From Rothia terrae (GTDB lineage Bacteria; Actinomycetota; Actinomycetes; Actinomycetales; Micrococcaceae), in contig NZ_JAAXPV010000020.1 in the NCBI RefSeq assembly GCF_012396615.1, positions 1 to 41,053 of the forward strand: a stretch of 41,053 nucleotides of DNA, in the 5' to 3' direction. Positions 25,765 to 34,059 of this stretch are shown here, piece after piece (position 1 is the stretch's first letter; each line of letters begins with the position of its first letter). The position numbers were made by a program, and so were the translations under genes. The notes under the pieces are model-generated. The model was not told the DNA's origin. It saw nothing but the letters and a program-made list of their open reading frames with translations, and ran no database searches.

Positions 25765-26312
25765 TGCGCGTCCTTATAGTTGCGAACAAGGGCGGCAAAC
25801 TGCTGAGCACCGCGGGCGATGCGACGCTCTAGGGTTGCTTGGTCTGTTCCCGTCACTTCTTCGGGGGTAGCGTAAATAGCGGTCGGTGCCACCTGCGCGC
25901 CCATGAACCCAAAGAGCGGGCGCATAGTGTGGTCAAGCATCAGCGAATGGCGCTGTGTTCCGCCGGTCGCACCGATAAAGGTGGGAGTATCGGTGAGGTC
26001 GTCTTCGTCGGTCAAATCCCAGAACAGTTTGTAAAGCCCCGAGTAGCTTGCTTTGAAAACGGGTGAGACCGTGATGATGCCGTCCGCCGCAAAGATTTTC
26101 TCGTAGGTTTCCTGCAGTTCAGGGTCTTCATCATCCCCTGAGAGCTTCTCGGCAATTTCGTAGGCGAACTTGCCAATATGCAGGGTGTGAACTCGCACCT
26201 CCCCGTGCTGCTTGAGTTCATTAGTGACAGCCTGACGCATCTTCTCTGCCAGCATGGCGGAGACAGAATGACGCGTCGCCCCGCCGGTCACGACAACAAG
26301 TGAATACGTCAT
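25761..26312 (-). CDS. NADPH-dependent FMN reductase (CE1759-like)
   Basis: A 183-residue flavodoxin-fold reductase. The start YSLVVVTGGATRHSVS carries the phosphate/FMN-binding loop, ITVSPVFKASYSGLYKLFWD near residues 79-98 is the flavin-contact strand-loop, and FIGATGGTQRHS follows. These are hallmarks of the CE1759 subgroup of NADPH-dependent FMN reductases. It would use NAD(P)H to reduce FMN, possibly supplying reduced flavin for ferric reduction or a monooxygenase. The ATG has GGTAAGGAAG upstream. Coupled to the thiol-oxidoreductase gene by ATGA. Confidence 0.88.
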   Translation of the reverse strand: MTYSLVVVTGGATRHSVSAMLAEKMRQAVTNELKQHGEVRVHTLHIGKFAYEIAEKLSGDDEDPELQETYEKIFAADGIITVSPVFKASYSGLYKLFWDLTDEDDLTDTPTFIGATGGTQRHSLMLDHTMRPLFGFMGAQVAPTAIYATPEEVTGTDQATLERRIARGAQQFAALVRNYKDAQ

Positions 26313-26668
26313 AACTTCCTTACCTCTTACTCAGTGAACACAACGCAGCAGGTAGGGCGAGTATTCCTGAGTTACTTCTGTTTGAGTATGGTGCACAGGC
26401 TCACCAGGTTGATGAGGCAGTCTGGCTCCACTACAAGAGTTAACTTACGCAAGGTATCGCCCGTTCACCAGCGCAACGGTGGCGCACTTACCTTCTCGCC
26501 TGGTGCGCTTCGCTTACAAGGCAATTCATGCCAGCCCCAGCCAGTGCGCCACGCTGTTGCACTGGCTTCCCGGGCTTCTTCCGAACAAGACCCGGGTAAA
26601 GACACCACTGGTCAAGACAGCTTATCCAATTGAACCGGACGCTCCCCACCCAGTAGACATTCTGAGCT
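26313..26668. other. Intergenic region with degenerate GC-rich inverted repeats
   Basis: 356 bp between two minus-strand genes. I find no supported gene on either strand. It contains a CCCGGG-based stem (about 26571-26598), a CCAGTGC/GCACTGG hairpin (about 26536-26562) and a second, inverted and diverged copy of that hairpin sequence near 26472-26497. The stems lack a T-run. They may be a transcription stop for the decarboxylase fusion gene or remains of a small mobile element. Confidence 0.4.
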
Positions 26669-29362
26669 TTAGCCGTCTATCGCATCCAGCTCGAGCTTGC
26701 CACCCGCATAGACCAAGTTTTTTGCCAGCGGAATCTGGTGCGACGCGGATTCCAAGATGTGCATGAAGTAGCCCGCGGTATTGGGGAAGACAATAAAATC
26801 GCCCACCTGAACGCCCTGCGGAAAACGGATGGGGCGGCGCATGATCACCTCATCCTCGATGCAGTAGGCACCCACCAGATAGCCCTCGTAGGGTTGCGCA
26901 TCAGCAGCGGGTTCGGATGCGCGAACGTGCAGCGGATCCACCAGGTAGTCGTCGGAGGTAGTGCGCAACTGGGTACGGTTCATGGCAAGACCAACCAGCG
27001 GCACACCATCGCTACGCTTTTTAATAAAAGCAACCCGCGCGACAATCAGGCCGCATCCATCAAGGATGCTGCGCCCCGGCTCAAGGTGTAGACGCACGCC
27101 GAGTTCGCGAATGGCGTCCCCTGCTGGCGACGTGAGAATCTGGTCTAGCCAGTCGCCGCGCACGGGTGCCTGGTGGAAAGGATAGAAGTTTTTCAGCGGG
27201 TCTGCTTTCCACGTAAAGGGCGCAATAGCACCCTTGTTTTGTGCGGTCAGCGCCTGCTTGAAGTTAGTCCACTGGTCAGCATCATCAAGGTAGCTCATGG
27301 GCACGCCGCCACCAATGTCGATGAATTCTAGATGGTGCCCTACCGCTTTCAAACGCTGAATCAGATCGGTTGCCTCCAGCAGAGCATCAATGCGGTCTTG
27401 CGCGCTGTAGCCGTGCAAATGCAGGTGCACACCGGCAACCTTCACATGCTGATGCGGTTCTGCCAAATAGCCCGCCCACACATCGGTCAGCTCACCAAAG
27501 CGAGTGGGCATAAAACGCTCCGGGTCGGGAGCAATACGCGGTGCCACGCGCACCGTCTTATCCCCTGCCAAAGCAGTAATGCGGTCGAACTCCGCGCAGG
27601 TATCAACAGAAATTGTCACACCGTTATCAATAGCGAGCTGCAAGAGCTCATCGGTCTTAATGGCTGCTGAGAGAATGATGCGCTCCCCCGGCATTCCCGC
27701 TGCCAGCGTCTGGCTGAGCTCGCGGTGGCTAGCAACATCTACGCCGTGCCCGGCGTCGCGAGCACGTTCCACAAAAGTGAGTGCCTTGTTAGCCTTACGG
27801 GCAAAGAAGACGCGCACGTCAACACCGTGTTTTTCGCCCTGCGCGGTGAGTTCTGTGCAGTTGCGTTCCATAGCATCTGACTGCACCAGATTGACCGGGC
27901 TATTGTGCTCTTTCACCGCGCGCTGCAAGAGGTCCACGCTACCTGCAACCTCGCGCATCCACGGCTCCAGCCTGCCGGTCAGCGGCGGTAAAGCGTAGGC
28001 ATCTGAGGGCGCATGCAATGAGGCAATGGTCTGCGCCCACTGTGGAATAACGGTGTGCAAGTTACGGGAGAGTGAGTCATTCCCCAGCACATAGGGCTCC
28101 GTCATGCGACCGGCAAAGGCAAAGCGAGTCTGCCCCGGCAACATGCCGTTAGATTCGGTACAAACAGTCACCGGTGAATCAGTGGGTGCCTGCTCGGGTG
28201 CGACTGCCTCTAGCACTCGGGCACAGAAAGTCTCAGGATGCGCGCCGGGGGCTGCCAACACCGCGTCCACCGTGAAATCTGCGGTGAAATCCGAGCCATC
28301 GGCAAGGTATGAGAAATCTAAAATTCCAGCTTCTGCCACCGCGATCAGACGCTCCACCTGTTCGGCAGGCGCACCGTAAGCATAGGTCTCCAGCAAGCGA
28401 GCAAGCTCAGCGAAATCATCGGTTAAGGAAAGCTCATCAAAAGAGAACCGCTCGATAATCGGCGTGTAAAGCTCACGCCACACCAACCCCACGGTTTGCT
28501 GGAGACGACGCAGGTGAGCCAGTGATTCGCGGAACTCAGCGAGCGCATCCGGTGCAGGTTCCAATGCGTCCCAGATGAACTTCTCCCCTGTTATTGCTTC
28601 GGTCGCCTCAGCCAGCAGATTCTTAAGCTCGTCCACCGATGACAGGGCAGCGATGCACGGCACAAAAGGCTTAAGAAGCTTCTTCTCGGCATCCGTTGCA
28701 GGCAGGATTTTCAGCTGAATAAAACGACCGCTACGGGAAGTCGGGTAAATGCGTGCGGGTTCTTTGCCCGAAGGAATGTAGGTGCCGTTTTCGATGCGTC
28801 CACCGCGACCGAGTGTCAGCGACAGAATCGAGTCAATCGCGGTGAGTGCTGCCCCGCGCAGGCGCACGGTGCTACCAGCATCCACCTGATTGAGCTGCGT
28901 AAAAGGATCAAGCATGCCTGACGGATGCGACGCGACCTCATGGCCGGTCACCACCAGTACATGGTCAAAGCTATCTAGCTGGGAGAGCTCGGTGGCGTCC
29001 TCACGCACAAAGTTAATAGCGCAGGTGCTGGGAAGATGCGCCACTGCGTGCTCCCACGACGCTTTCAGAAAGCGTCCTACCGTAGCTCGCGGCGGAAATT
29101 CCTCTAGCGGCTGCGCCTCACCAAGCACATCTTTGCGGTAATCGTCCAGGGATCCCATCGCCGTGCGAATCACCGGTGACCACACGTTCACGCGCACGTG
29201 CTCAGGCTGGTCAACACCATACGCGCCGCCGACTCCGGGCTCGCGCGCATCAAAAACAGTGATATTCAGTGGCAGATGGTGCAGGTAGGCAACACGGGAC
29301 AGCTCTTCAACAGCCCACAGACCGCGCGGACCGGCACCGATAATAGCGATTGAGATTGGCAC
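26669..29362 (-). CDS. Fusion: FAD/NAD(P)-binding domain + type III PLP decarboxylase
   Basis: An 897-residue fusion. Residues 1 to about 450 are an FAD/NAD(P)-binding oxidoreductase-like domain: the dinucleotide fold IAIIGAGPRGLWAVEEL lies at 5-21 and GVGGAYGVDQPEHVRVN at 43-59. Residues about 465-897 are an alanine-racemase-fold PLP decarboxylase of the ornithine/diaminopimelate group, with the PLP lysine in FFARKAN (Lys523), HLHGYS (648-653), phosphate-binding IDIGGGVP (681-688), EPGR (761-764) and the dimer-site Cys-x-x-Asp in YCIEDE (Cys834, Asp837). The GTG start has GAGGAA seven nt upstream. It follows an SbnA-like gene by 57 bp, recalling SbnA/SbnB/SbnH of staphyloferrin B synthesis. 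The exact reaction is inference. Confidence 0.85.
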   Translation of the reverse strand: MPISIAIIGAGPRGLWAVEELSRVAYLHHLPLNITVFDAREPGVGGAYGVDQPEHVRVNVWSPVIRTAMGSLDDYRKDVLGEAQPLEEFPPRATVGRFLKASWEHAVAHLPSTCAINFVREDATELSQLDSFDHVLVVTGHEVASHPSGMLDPFTQLNQVDAGSTVRLRGAALTAIDSILSLTLGRGGRIENGTYIPSGKEPARIYPTSRSGRFIQLKILPATDAEKKLLKPFVPCIAALSSVDELKNLLAEATEAITGEKFIWDALEPAPDALAEFRESLAHLRRLQQTVGLVWRELYTPIIERFSFDELSLTDDFAELARLLETYAYGAPAEQVERLIAVAEAGILDFSYLADGSDFTADFTVDAVLAAPGAHPETFCARVLEAVAPEQAPTDSPVTVCTESNGMLPGQTRFAFAGRMTEPYVLGNDSLSRNLHTVIPQWAQTIASLHAPSDAYALPPLTGRLEPWMREVAGSVDLLQRAVKEHNSPVNLVQSDAMERNCTELTAQGEKHGVDVRVFFARKANKALTFVERARDAGHGVDVASHRELSQTLAAGMPGERIILSAAIKTDELLQLAIDNGVTISVDTCAEFDRITALAGDKTVRVAPRIAPDPERFMPTRFGELTDVWAGYLAEPHQHVKVAGVHLHLHGYSAQDRIDALLEATDLIQRLKAVGHHLEFIDIGGGVPMSYLDDADQWTNFKQALTAQNKGAIAPFTWKADPLKNFYPFHQAPVRGDWLDQILTSPAGDAIRELGVRLHLEPGRSILDGCGLIVARVAFIKKRSDGVPLVGLAMNRTQLRTTSDDYLVDPLHVRASEPAADAQPYEGYLVGAYCIEDEVIMRRPIRFPQGVQVGDFIVFPNTAGYFMHILESASHQIPLAKNLVYAGGKLELDAIDG

Positions 29363-29419
29363 GAATGATTCCTCTGTGTAGATGTATCGCAGTTGTACTG
29401 AGTTTAGTAGAGCGCCCGT

Positions 29420-30388
29420 TTAATGCAGGTTTTCTTCAACCCACTCATCGTTGTAGATGGTGCCGGCATACGGCATACCGCCGTCGTGCAAAACCACCAC
29501 GATTTCTTCGCCCTTCTCAAAGGAAGGCGCATCGGCAGCGAGGGCAGCCATGACGGCACCGCCGGAAGCACCGGGCACAATGGCTTCGGTCTGCCCCAGC
29601 TCGCGGGCACTTTTCACCGCGTCAAGAGCATCAACACGACGCGTACCGGTGGGGGTTTGGCGAGTGGAGAGTTCGGTGACGACGCCTGCGCCGTAACCGG
29701 GAAGCAGACGTTCACCGCGGGCACCGCCGTAGAGTACTGAGCCTTCAGCGTCCACGGCAATGACCTGGGTATCTGCCCCGCGTTTGGCGACTTCAGCGAT
29801 GCATCCGCCCACGGTACCGGTAGTAGAGACCGCCACGTAGACGCGCGACGGCGCATGCCCCAAAGCATCAAAAATTTCTGACATCGTACCTTCGCTGTGA
29901 GCTGTGAAAGCAGCCTGGTTCGAGTACTGGTCCAGGTTGATAGAACCGGGGTTCTCCTCCAGCAACTCGCGCACCTTATTCTTGCGCGCAGTCAGCCAGT
30001 CATTAGTTTCAGGGTCGGGTTCGGTGACAGGGTGGAGGACGCCACCGTACGCCTGGATCAGCCCGAGAGTTGACTGGTTAGTGCGCGGATCAACCACGCA
30101 GTGAAATTCAAAATCTTCGAGAATTGCCTGACGCGCTAGGGCTATGCCCAGGTTGCCGGAACTGGACTCAATCACCATGGTGCCGGGCTTGAGGCGTCCG
30201 GATGCTTTCGCGTCCTTGACCAGTGCAGCTGCGGTGCGATCTTTAGCGCTCCCGCCGGGGTTAAAGCTCTCAAGCTTGGCGAAGATTTTTACACCCTTCA
30301 CCTCGTGCGCAGCTTCCCAGCGGGGAAGGCGGACGAGCGGGGTGTTGCCGGCAACTTCTTCGATGCCGTTATATAAACGTGGGGTCAT
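29420..30388 (-). CDS. SbnA-like PLP-dependent synthase (cysteine-synthase family)
   Basis: A 322-residue fold-type II PLP enzyme. The PLP lysine is Lys49 in PGGSAKDRTA and the substrate loop is ESSSGNLGIALA (74-85). CVVDP, VDAEGSV and LPGYGA match, position by position, what I recall of Staphylococcus SbnA, which condenses O-phosphoserine and glutamate en route to L-2,3-diaminopropionate. It is less like housekeeping CysK. It forms an operon with the FAD/decarboxylase fusion gene. No ribosome site precedes the ATG; a TAGAAT -10 seven nt upstream suggests a leaderless mRNA. A cysteine-synthase role is the alternative. Confidence 0.82.
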   Translation of the reverse strand: MTPRLYNGIEEVAGNTPLVRLPRWEAAHEVKGVKIFAKLESFNPGGSAKDRTAAALVKDAKASGRLKPGTMVIESSSGNLGIALARQAILEDFEFHCVVDPRTNQSTLGLIQAYGGVLHPVTEPDPETNDWLTARKNKVRELLEENPGSINLDQYSNQAAFTAHSEGTMSEIFDALGHAPSRVYVAVSTTGTVGGCIAEVAKRGADTQVIAVDAEGSVLYGGARGERLLPGYGAGVVTELSTRQTPTGTRRVDALDAVKSARELGQTEAIVPGASGGAVMAALAADAPSFEKGEEIVVVLHDGGMPYAGTIYNDEWVEENLH

Positions 30389-30395
30389 GAAACTG

Positions 30396-30401
30396 ATTCT
30401 A
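30396..30401 (-). promoter_or_regulatory. Candidate -10 for a leaderless transcript
   Basis: TAGAAT on the minus strand, exactly seven nt before the A of the SbnA-like ATG, with no recognisable ribosome site between. No good -35 was found. Confidence 0.35.
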
Positions 30402-30490
30402 CGCCAAAAACAAGGTTTCTTATGATGTGACGTTTGCCCATGCTGAGAGCGTATTTTGCAACCGTAAGAACTCTAGGCAGGGCGAGAGCA

Positions 30491-30527
30491 CAGGATGCCT
30501 CTCCGCTCTCACAGACCAGGCGTCCTG
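30491..30527. repeat. Short inverted repeat
   Basis: CAGGATGCCT (30491-30500) and AGGCGTCCTG (30518-30527) pair over 10 bp with one wobble in plus-strand RNA. Between the HAD gene and the SbnA-like gene; no T-run. Confidence 0.5.
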
Positions 30528-30567
30528 ACGGGCGAATACCGCCCAGCAGCTCCAGCGCGTCGCAGGT

Positions 30568-31425
30568 TTACAGCAGAGATTGGAGGGTGTGCGCTACCCC
30601 GTCCTCATAAACACTGAGCGTCACTTCTTTAGCTACCTTGATAACTTCATCGGGCGCCTCGCCCATAGCAACACCGCGCGCCGCCCAGTGAATCATCTCT
30701 TTGTCATTGTGACCGTCGCCAATGGCGATAGTGTGCGCGGGGTCTACTCCGAGTTTGCGGCGCAGGTGTTCTAGCGCGGATGCCTTTGAAACACCGTGCG
30801 CGGCGATGTCCAGCCAAGCGCTCCAGCCTACGGAGTAGTTCACGCCGTGCAGACCGGCATGATAGATAGCCTGCTGAAACTCGTCCTGATCAACATTCTC
30901 TGCAAAGAGGACGACGCGGGTTGCCTCATTCATGGTGAACAGTTCTTCTTTGTTCACGCGGATGGCGGTGGACCCGAAGTTGCCGTCTTCAAAATCTGCA
31001 GTTGCGTAGATTTCGCCGCTGGGAACTTCTACTGCCATTTGGGCGTAGGGAACTTTTTCGGAGAGCAGTTTGAGGGCACGTGTGGGGTTGAAGTGCACGC
31101 AGTCAAAGACGCGCAAGCCGTCTTCATAAGCAGGGCTCAAAACATAGGTGACTGCGCCGTTTGAGGTGACCATGAAGCCTTTATCTAGCCCTAGCATCTG
31201 GGCGATAGGATGCGCCGCCTGGCGTGAGCGTCCGGTGGAGATAATAACGTGGTGGCCAGCGTTCATGACCTGTTGAACGGTTTCTTTGACGGCGTCGTTC
31301 ATGGTTCCGTCGTGCTTAACCAGTGTGCCGTCGATGTCGAGAGCGATCAGGTACGTTGCGTCTTCTTCTTTGTGCCAGTTGCCTTCAACGGGCGGGTGTA
31401 CGCGCAGATTTTCCATAAGTATCAC
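30568..31425 (-). CDS. HAD-superfamily (Cof-type) phosphatase
   Basis: A 285-residue haloacid-dehalogenase hydrolase of the Cof/YbiV type with a C2 cap. The catalytic nucleophile and acid lie in LDIDGTLVK (Asp30, Asp32), motif II in IISTGR, and motif IV in AIGDGHNDKEMI, followed by VAMGEAPDEV typical of this group. It probably dephosphorylates a sugar phosphate or cofactor; the substrate cannot be read from sequence. Start choice is uncertain between the GTG at 31425 and an in-frame ATG three codons downstream; neither has a strong ribosome site. Confidence 0.9.
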   Translation of the reverse strand: MILMENLRVHPPVEGNWHKEEDATYLIALDIDGTLVKHDGTMNDAVKETVQQVMNAGHHVIISTGRSRQAAHPIAQMLGLDKGFMVTSNGAVTYVLSPAYEDGLRVFDCVHFNPTRALKLLSEKVPYAQMAVEVPSGEIYATADFEDGNFGSTAIRVNKEELFTMNEATRVVLFAENVDQDEFQQAIYHAGLHGVNYSVGWSAWLDIAAHGVSKASALEHLRRKLGVDPAHTIAIGDGHNDKEMIHWAARGVAMGEAPDEVIKVAKEVTLSVYEDGVAHTLQSLL

Positions 31426-31527
31426 TGTTTCATTGTGAGTTTTTTCTTTAGTCTACAGATGGAATCTGGCTAAATTCGACGTGAATTTTCCTCAGGCGTA
31501 ATCGCAGAGCACCTCGCGCAAAAAGCA

Positions 31528-31586
31528 ACTTTCCGTGGATTTGCGCTGTAAAAACGTCCAAATTACAGCGCAAATCCACGGAAAGT
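31528..31586. repeat. 59-bp palindromic element, copy 2 (24-11-24, perfect)
   Basis: Arms at 31528-31551 and 31563-31586 are perfect 24-bp reverse complements (ending AATCCACGGAAAGT) around an 11-nt loop. Same geometry and sequence family as 25132-25190. Lies between the divergent HAD gene and the MntR-type regulator gene. Confidence 0.92.
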
Positions 31587-31623
31587 GCGTTCGGCTGTCT
31601 TTATAAAAGCTAAAGTTAGTCCC

Positions 31624-32298
31624 ATGCCTTTATCAGATCTTTCCGAGAGCACTCAGAACTACCTGAAGACCATCTGGGGTCTTACCGAGTGGTCGGATGA
31701 GCCCGTCACCACCTCGCGCATCGCCGAGAAAACCGGCCTACGCCTATCGAGTGTTTCGGACGCGCTCAAGCGACTGAGCAAGGCAGGGCTCGTTATCCAC
31801 CAGCCCTACAGCGCCATTGAGCTCACGGCTGAGGGCCGCACCTACGCGGTTGAAATGGTGCGCCGTCACCGCTTGATTGAGACCTTCCTTGTAAAGACTC
31901 TCGGGTACGGCTGGGACCAGGTGCACGACGAAGCGGAGGTACTAGAGCACTCCGTGTCTGATAAATTCATTGCTCACATTGATGAGCTATTGGGCAACCC
32001 CACCAAGGATCCTCACGGCGACCCTATCCCCACCGCATCCGGCGTATTTAGCGACACCGACGCACACACCCTCCTGCACTGCCCCGTGGGGTCAAAGGTG
32101 AAAGTGGAACGCATCGATGACGATGACGCTGGCCTGTTGCGCTTCTTTGCCGACCGCAAAGTAGCGCCCGGCGCGGTACTCACTGTCAAAGAACCAGAGC
32201 CCTTCTCAGATTCGCTCTCCGTTGAAGCAGACGGGCAGCTCATGACACTGGGCCGATACGCCGCAGCAGCGCTCTTTGTGTCAGGATGCGAAGACTAA
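31624..32298 (+). CDS. mntR: DtxR-family manganese-type regulator (MntR-like)
   Basis: A 224-residue metal-dependent repressor with a winged helix-turn-helix (residues about 7-72), a dimerisation and metal-binding domain (about 75-140) and a C-terminal SH3/FeoA-like domain (about 148-220). Ancillary-site ligands (His82, Glu86, His101) are kept. At the primary site the Cys of iron-type DtxR/IdeR is replaced by Glu105, with Glu108 and His109 following, as in Mn-type MntR; the usual Met near the N-terminus is Asn12. I chose the ATG at 31624 because the protein then begins with the family's standard helix. It is convergent with the Mn importer genes, which it probably controls. Confidence 0.85.
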   Translation: MPLSDLSESTQNYLKTIWGLTEWSDEPVTTSRIAEKTGLRLSSVSDALKRLSKAGLVIHQPYSAIELTAEGRTYAVEMVRRHRLIETFLVKTLGYGWDQVHDEAEVLEHSVSDKFIAHIDELLGNPTKDPHGDPIPTASGVFSDTDAHTLLHCPVGSKVKVERIDDDDAGLLRFFADRKVAPGAVLTVKEPEPFSDSLSVEADGQLMTLGRYAAAALFVSGCED

Positions 32299-32314
32299 AC
32301 TCTCCGACCGCAAC

Positions 32315-32339
32315 ACCGCCAATGCAGGGTGTTGGCGGT
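32315..32339. terminator. Weak hairpin between mntR and mntC
   Basis: 8-bp perfect stem ACCGCCAA/TTGGCGGT with a 9-nt loop, 17 bp past the mntR stop codon, between convergent genes. It has no U-run, so the terminator role is tentative. Confidence 0.4.
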
Positions 32340-32421
32340 CTGCTGGCTCGGGGCTGGCGTGAACCGCAGGCGAACGCCCCGCGCGAGACTGCGAGAGGGA
32401 CAGCTGGCAACTGCGCGTCTG

Positions 32422-33297
32422 CTAGGTTCCGGGCTTCTCTACAACTCGCATCCTAGCTTTCTTGCCGCGCATCCAGACACTCACCAGTCCGTAGCGGGGA
32501 CTTGCTATATAAACGGCGGTGAAGATGAGTCCCTGCACCAAAACCACCGCGCCACCAGGGGAAACATCAATATAGTAGCTCAGATACAGCCCTACAATCG
32601 ATCCGATGGCAGAGACTACCGGCGCGATCATCAGCATTCGTGAGAACTTGTTGGTGAGCATACGCGCGGTTGCGCCGGGAATAATGAGCATGGCGACCAC
32701 GAGGACGACGCCCACAATTTGCAGTGCGAGCACGTTAGTAAGTGCAAGCATCACCAGTAGGACGCCGCTGATTATGTGCGGGCGCAGTCCGATAGCCTGC
32801 GCGTAGTTGGGGTCGAAGGCAACGAGAACAAAGTCTTTGCGTTTGATCAGCAGAACCGCTGAAACCACCAGCCCGAGAACCGCAATCTGAAGAACGTCTG
32901 CCGTTGAAATGCCTAGGACGTTGCCAAAGAGAATGTGGTTGAGGTCGGTGTGCGACGGCGTAATGGAGATGAGCACCAGCCCCAGCGCAAAGAGGGTGGT
33001 GAAGACGATGCCGATGGCGGTGTCTTCGGCGATGCGCCGCGTCCCTCGCCTGATGCCCCACATGAGAATCACTGCCACGAGGGCTGCTACTAGCGCCCCC
33101 ACGGCAAAGGGTGCCCCCACGATGTAGGCAATTACCACTCCCGGTAGTACGGCGTGGGAAATCGCATCACCCATGAGCGACCACCCCATGAGAACTAGCC
33201 AGCAGGAGAGTAAAGAGCAGGTTACAGCCATGAGGACGGTGGCGATTAGCGCTCGTTGCATGAATTCGAAGGTGAGCGGTTCAAGCAGAAAATTCAC
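32422..33297 (-). CDS. mntC: Metal (Mn) ABC transporter permease
   Basis: A 291-residue integral membrane protein of the ABC-3 family (MntC/ZnuB/TroC). About eight hydrophobic helices are visible, with WSLMGDAISHAVLPGVV near residues 37-53, the conserved coupling segment of this family. The frame is open for 38 further codons upstream, but those run through the ATPase gene in another frame. I chose the GTG at 33297, which gives the normal N-terminus NFLLEPLTFEFMQRALIA. It overlaps the end of the ATPase gene by 17 bp, indicating translational coupling. Confidence 0.9.
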   Translation of the reverse strand: MNFLLEPLTFEFMQRALIATVLMAVTCSLLSCWLVLMGWSLMGDAISHAVLPGVVIAYIVGAPFAVGALVAALVAVILMWGIRRGTRRIAEDTAIGIVFTTLFALGLVLISITPSHTDLNHILFGNVLGISTADVLQIAVLGLVVSAVLLIKRKDFVLVAFDPNYAQAIGLRPHIISGVLLVMLALTNVLALQIVGVVLVVAMLIIPGATARMLTNKFSRMLMIAPVVSAIGSIVGLYLSYYIDVSPGGAVVLVQGLIFTAVYIASPRYGLVSVWMRGKKARMRVVEKPGT

Positions 33298-34033
33298 GGT
33301 TGACCTGCGCTTTCGTCTGTCCGCTAAATGCTCGCATGATGTTTTCGGGGGTGAGCACGTGCTCCGGTGTGCCGTGCATGAGGATGGTGCGGCGCATGAG
33401 CGCGGCTTCATCGATCATTTGGGTGAGTGAGGGAAGGTCGTGTGATGACACCAAAACGGTGGCGCCGTGTGATGCTAGTTCGCGCAGCACCTGGCCGAGC
33501 ATTTGTTCGCTGGCATAATCCACACCTGCAAAGGGTTCATCGAGCAGAAGGACGCGTGCCTGCTGGGCGATAGCGCGAGCGACGAACGCTCGTTTGCGCT
33601 GGCCACCGGAAAGCTCACCGATTTGCCGATGGGCGTAGTCGGTGAGCGCAACCTGTTCCAGTGCGTGATCGATATGGCGGCCGCATCGTCGGGTAAGTTT
33701 TCGAGTGAACCCAAGCCGCCCGTACAAGCCCATTGCGACAACTTCGCGAACGGAAATCGGAAAGCCCCAGTCAATCTCTTCGCTTTGCGGCACATAGCTG
33801 ACGAGACCGGCTGAGCGCGCTTTTTCAGGCGTCATCCCGGCGATGCGGACTTCACCCGTTTCGCAGGGCACAACACCCATGGTGGCTTTGAAAAGGCTGG
33901 ATTTCCCTGAGCCGTTCATGCCTACGAGGCCGCAGACCACGCCGGGGTTGAGTTGTAGGGATGCGTGGTTGAGAGCTCGCACGCTTCCATATCTCACGCT
34001 CACATCATGTATATCAAGGGCGGGATGGTTCAC
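33281..34033 (-). CDS. mntB: Metal (Mn) ABC transporter ATP-binding protein
   Basis: A 250-residue ABC ATPase that powers metal uptake. Walker A is GMNGSGKS at residues 38-45, the Q-loop VPQSEEIDWGFP is the signature variant seen in Mn/Zn importers, the ABC motif is LSGGQRKR near 139-146, and Walker B is VLLLDEPFAG near 158-167, with an H-loop SSHD after it. Its end overlaps the permease start. A 103-bp gap with a hairpin (34060-34112) separates it from the binding-protein gene upstream. Confidence 0.94.
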   Translation of the reverse strand: MNHPALDIHDVSVRYGSVRALNHASLQLNPGVVCGLVGMNGSGKSSLFKATMGVVPCETGEVRIAGMTPEKARSAGLVSYVPQSEEIDWGFPISVREVVAMGLYGRLGFTRKLTRRCGRHIDHALEQVALTDYAHRQIGELSGGQRKRAFVARAIAQQARVLLLDEPFAGVDYASEQMLGQVLRELASHGATVLVSSHDLPSLTQMIDEAALMRRTILMHGTPEHVLTPENIMRAFSGQTKAQVNREFSA

Positions 34034-34059
34034 CTGTTCTCCTTGGGATAAGACCCCGC

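Noticed and set aside
26334-26633. 99-codon plus-strand open frame
   Set aside because: No ribosome site, composition unlike neighbours, and it spans the inverted-repeat region; more likely chance.
33298-33411. 38-codon N-terminal extension of the permease
   Set aside because: It runs inside the ATPase coding region in another frame and is Cys/Ser/Arg-rich, unlike a permease N-terminus.
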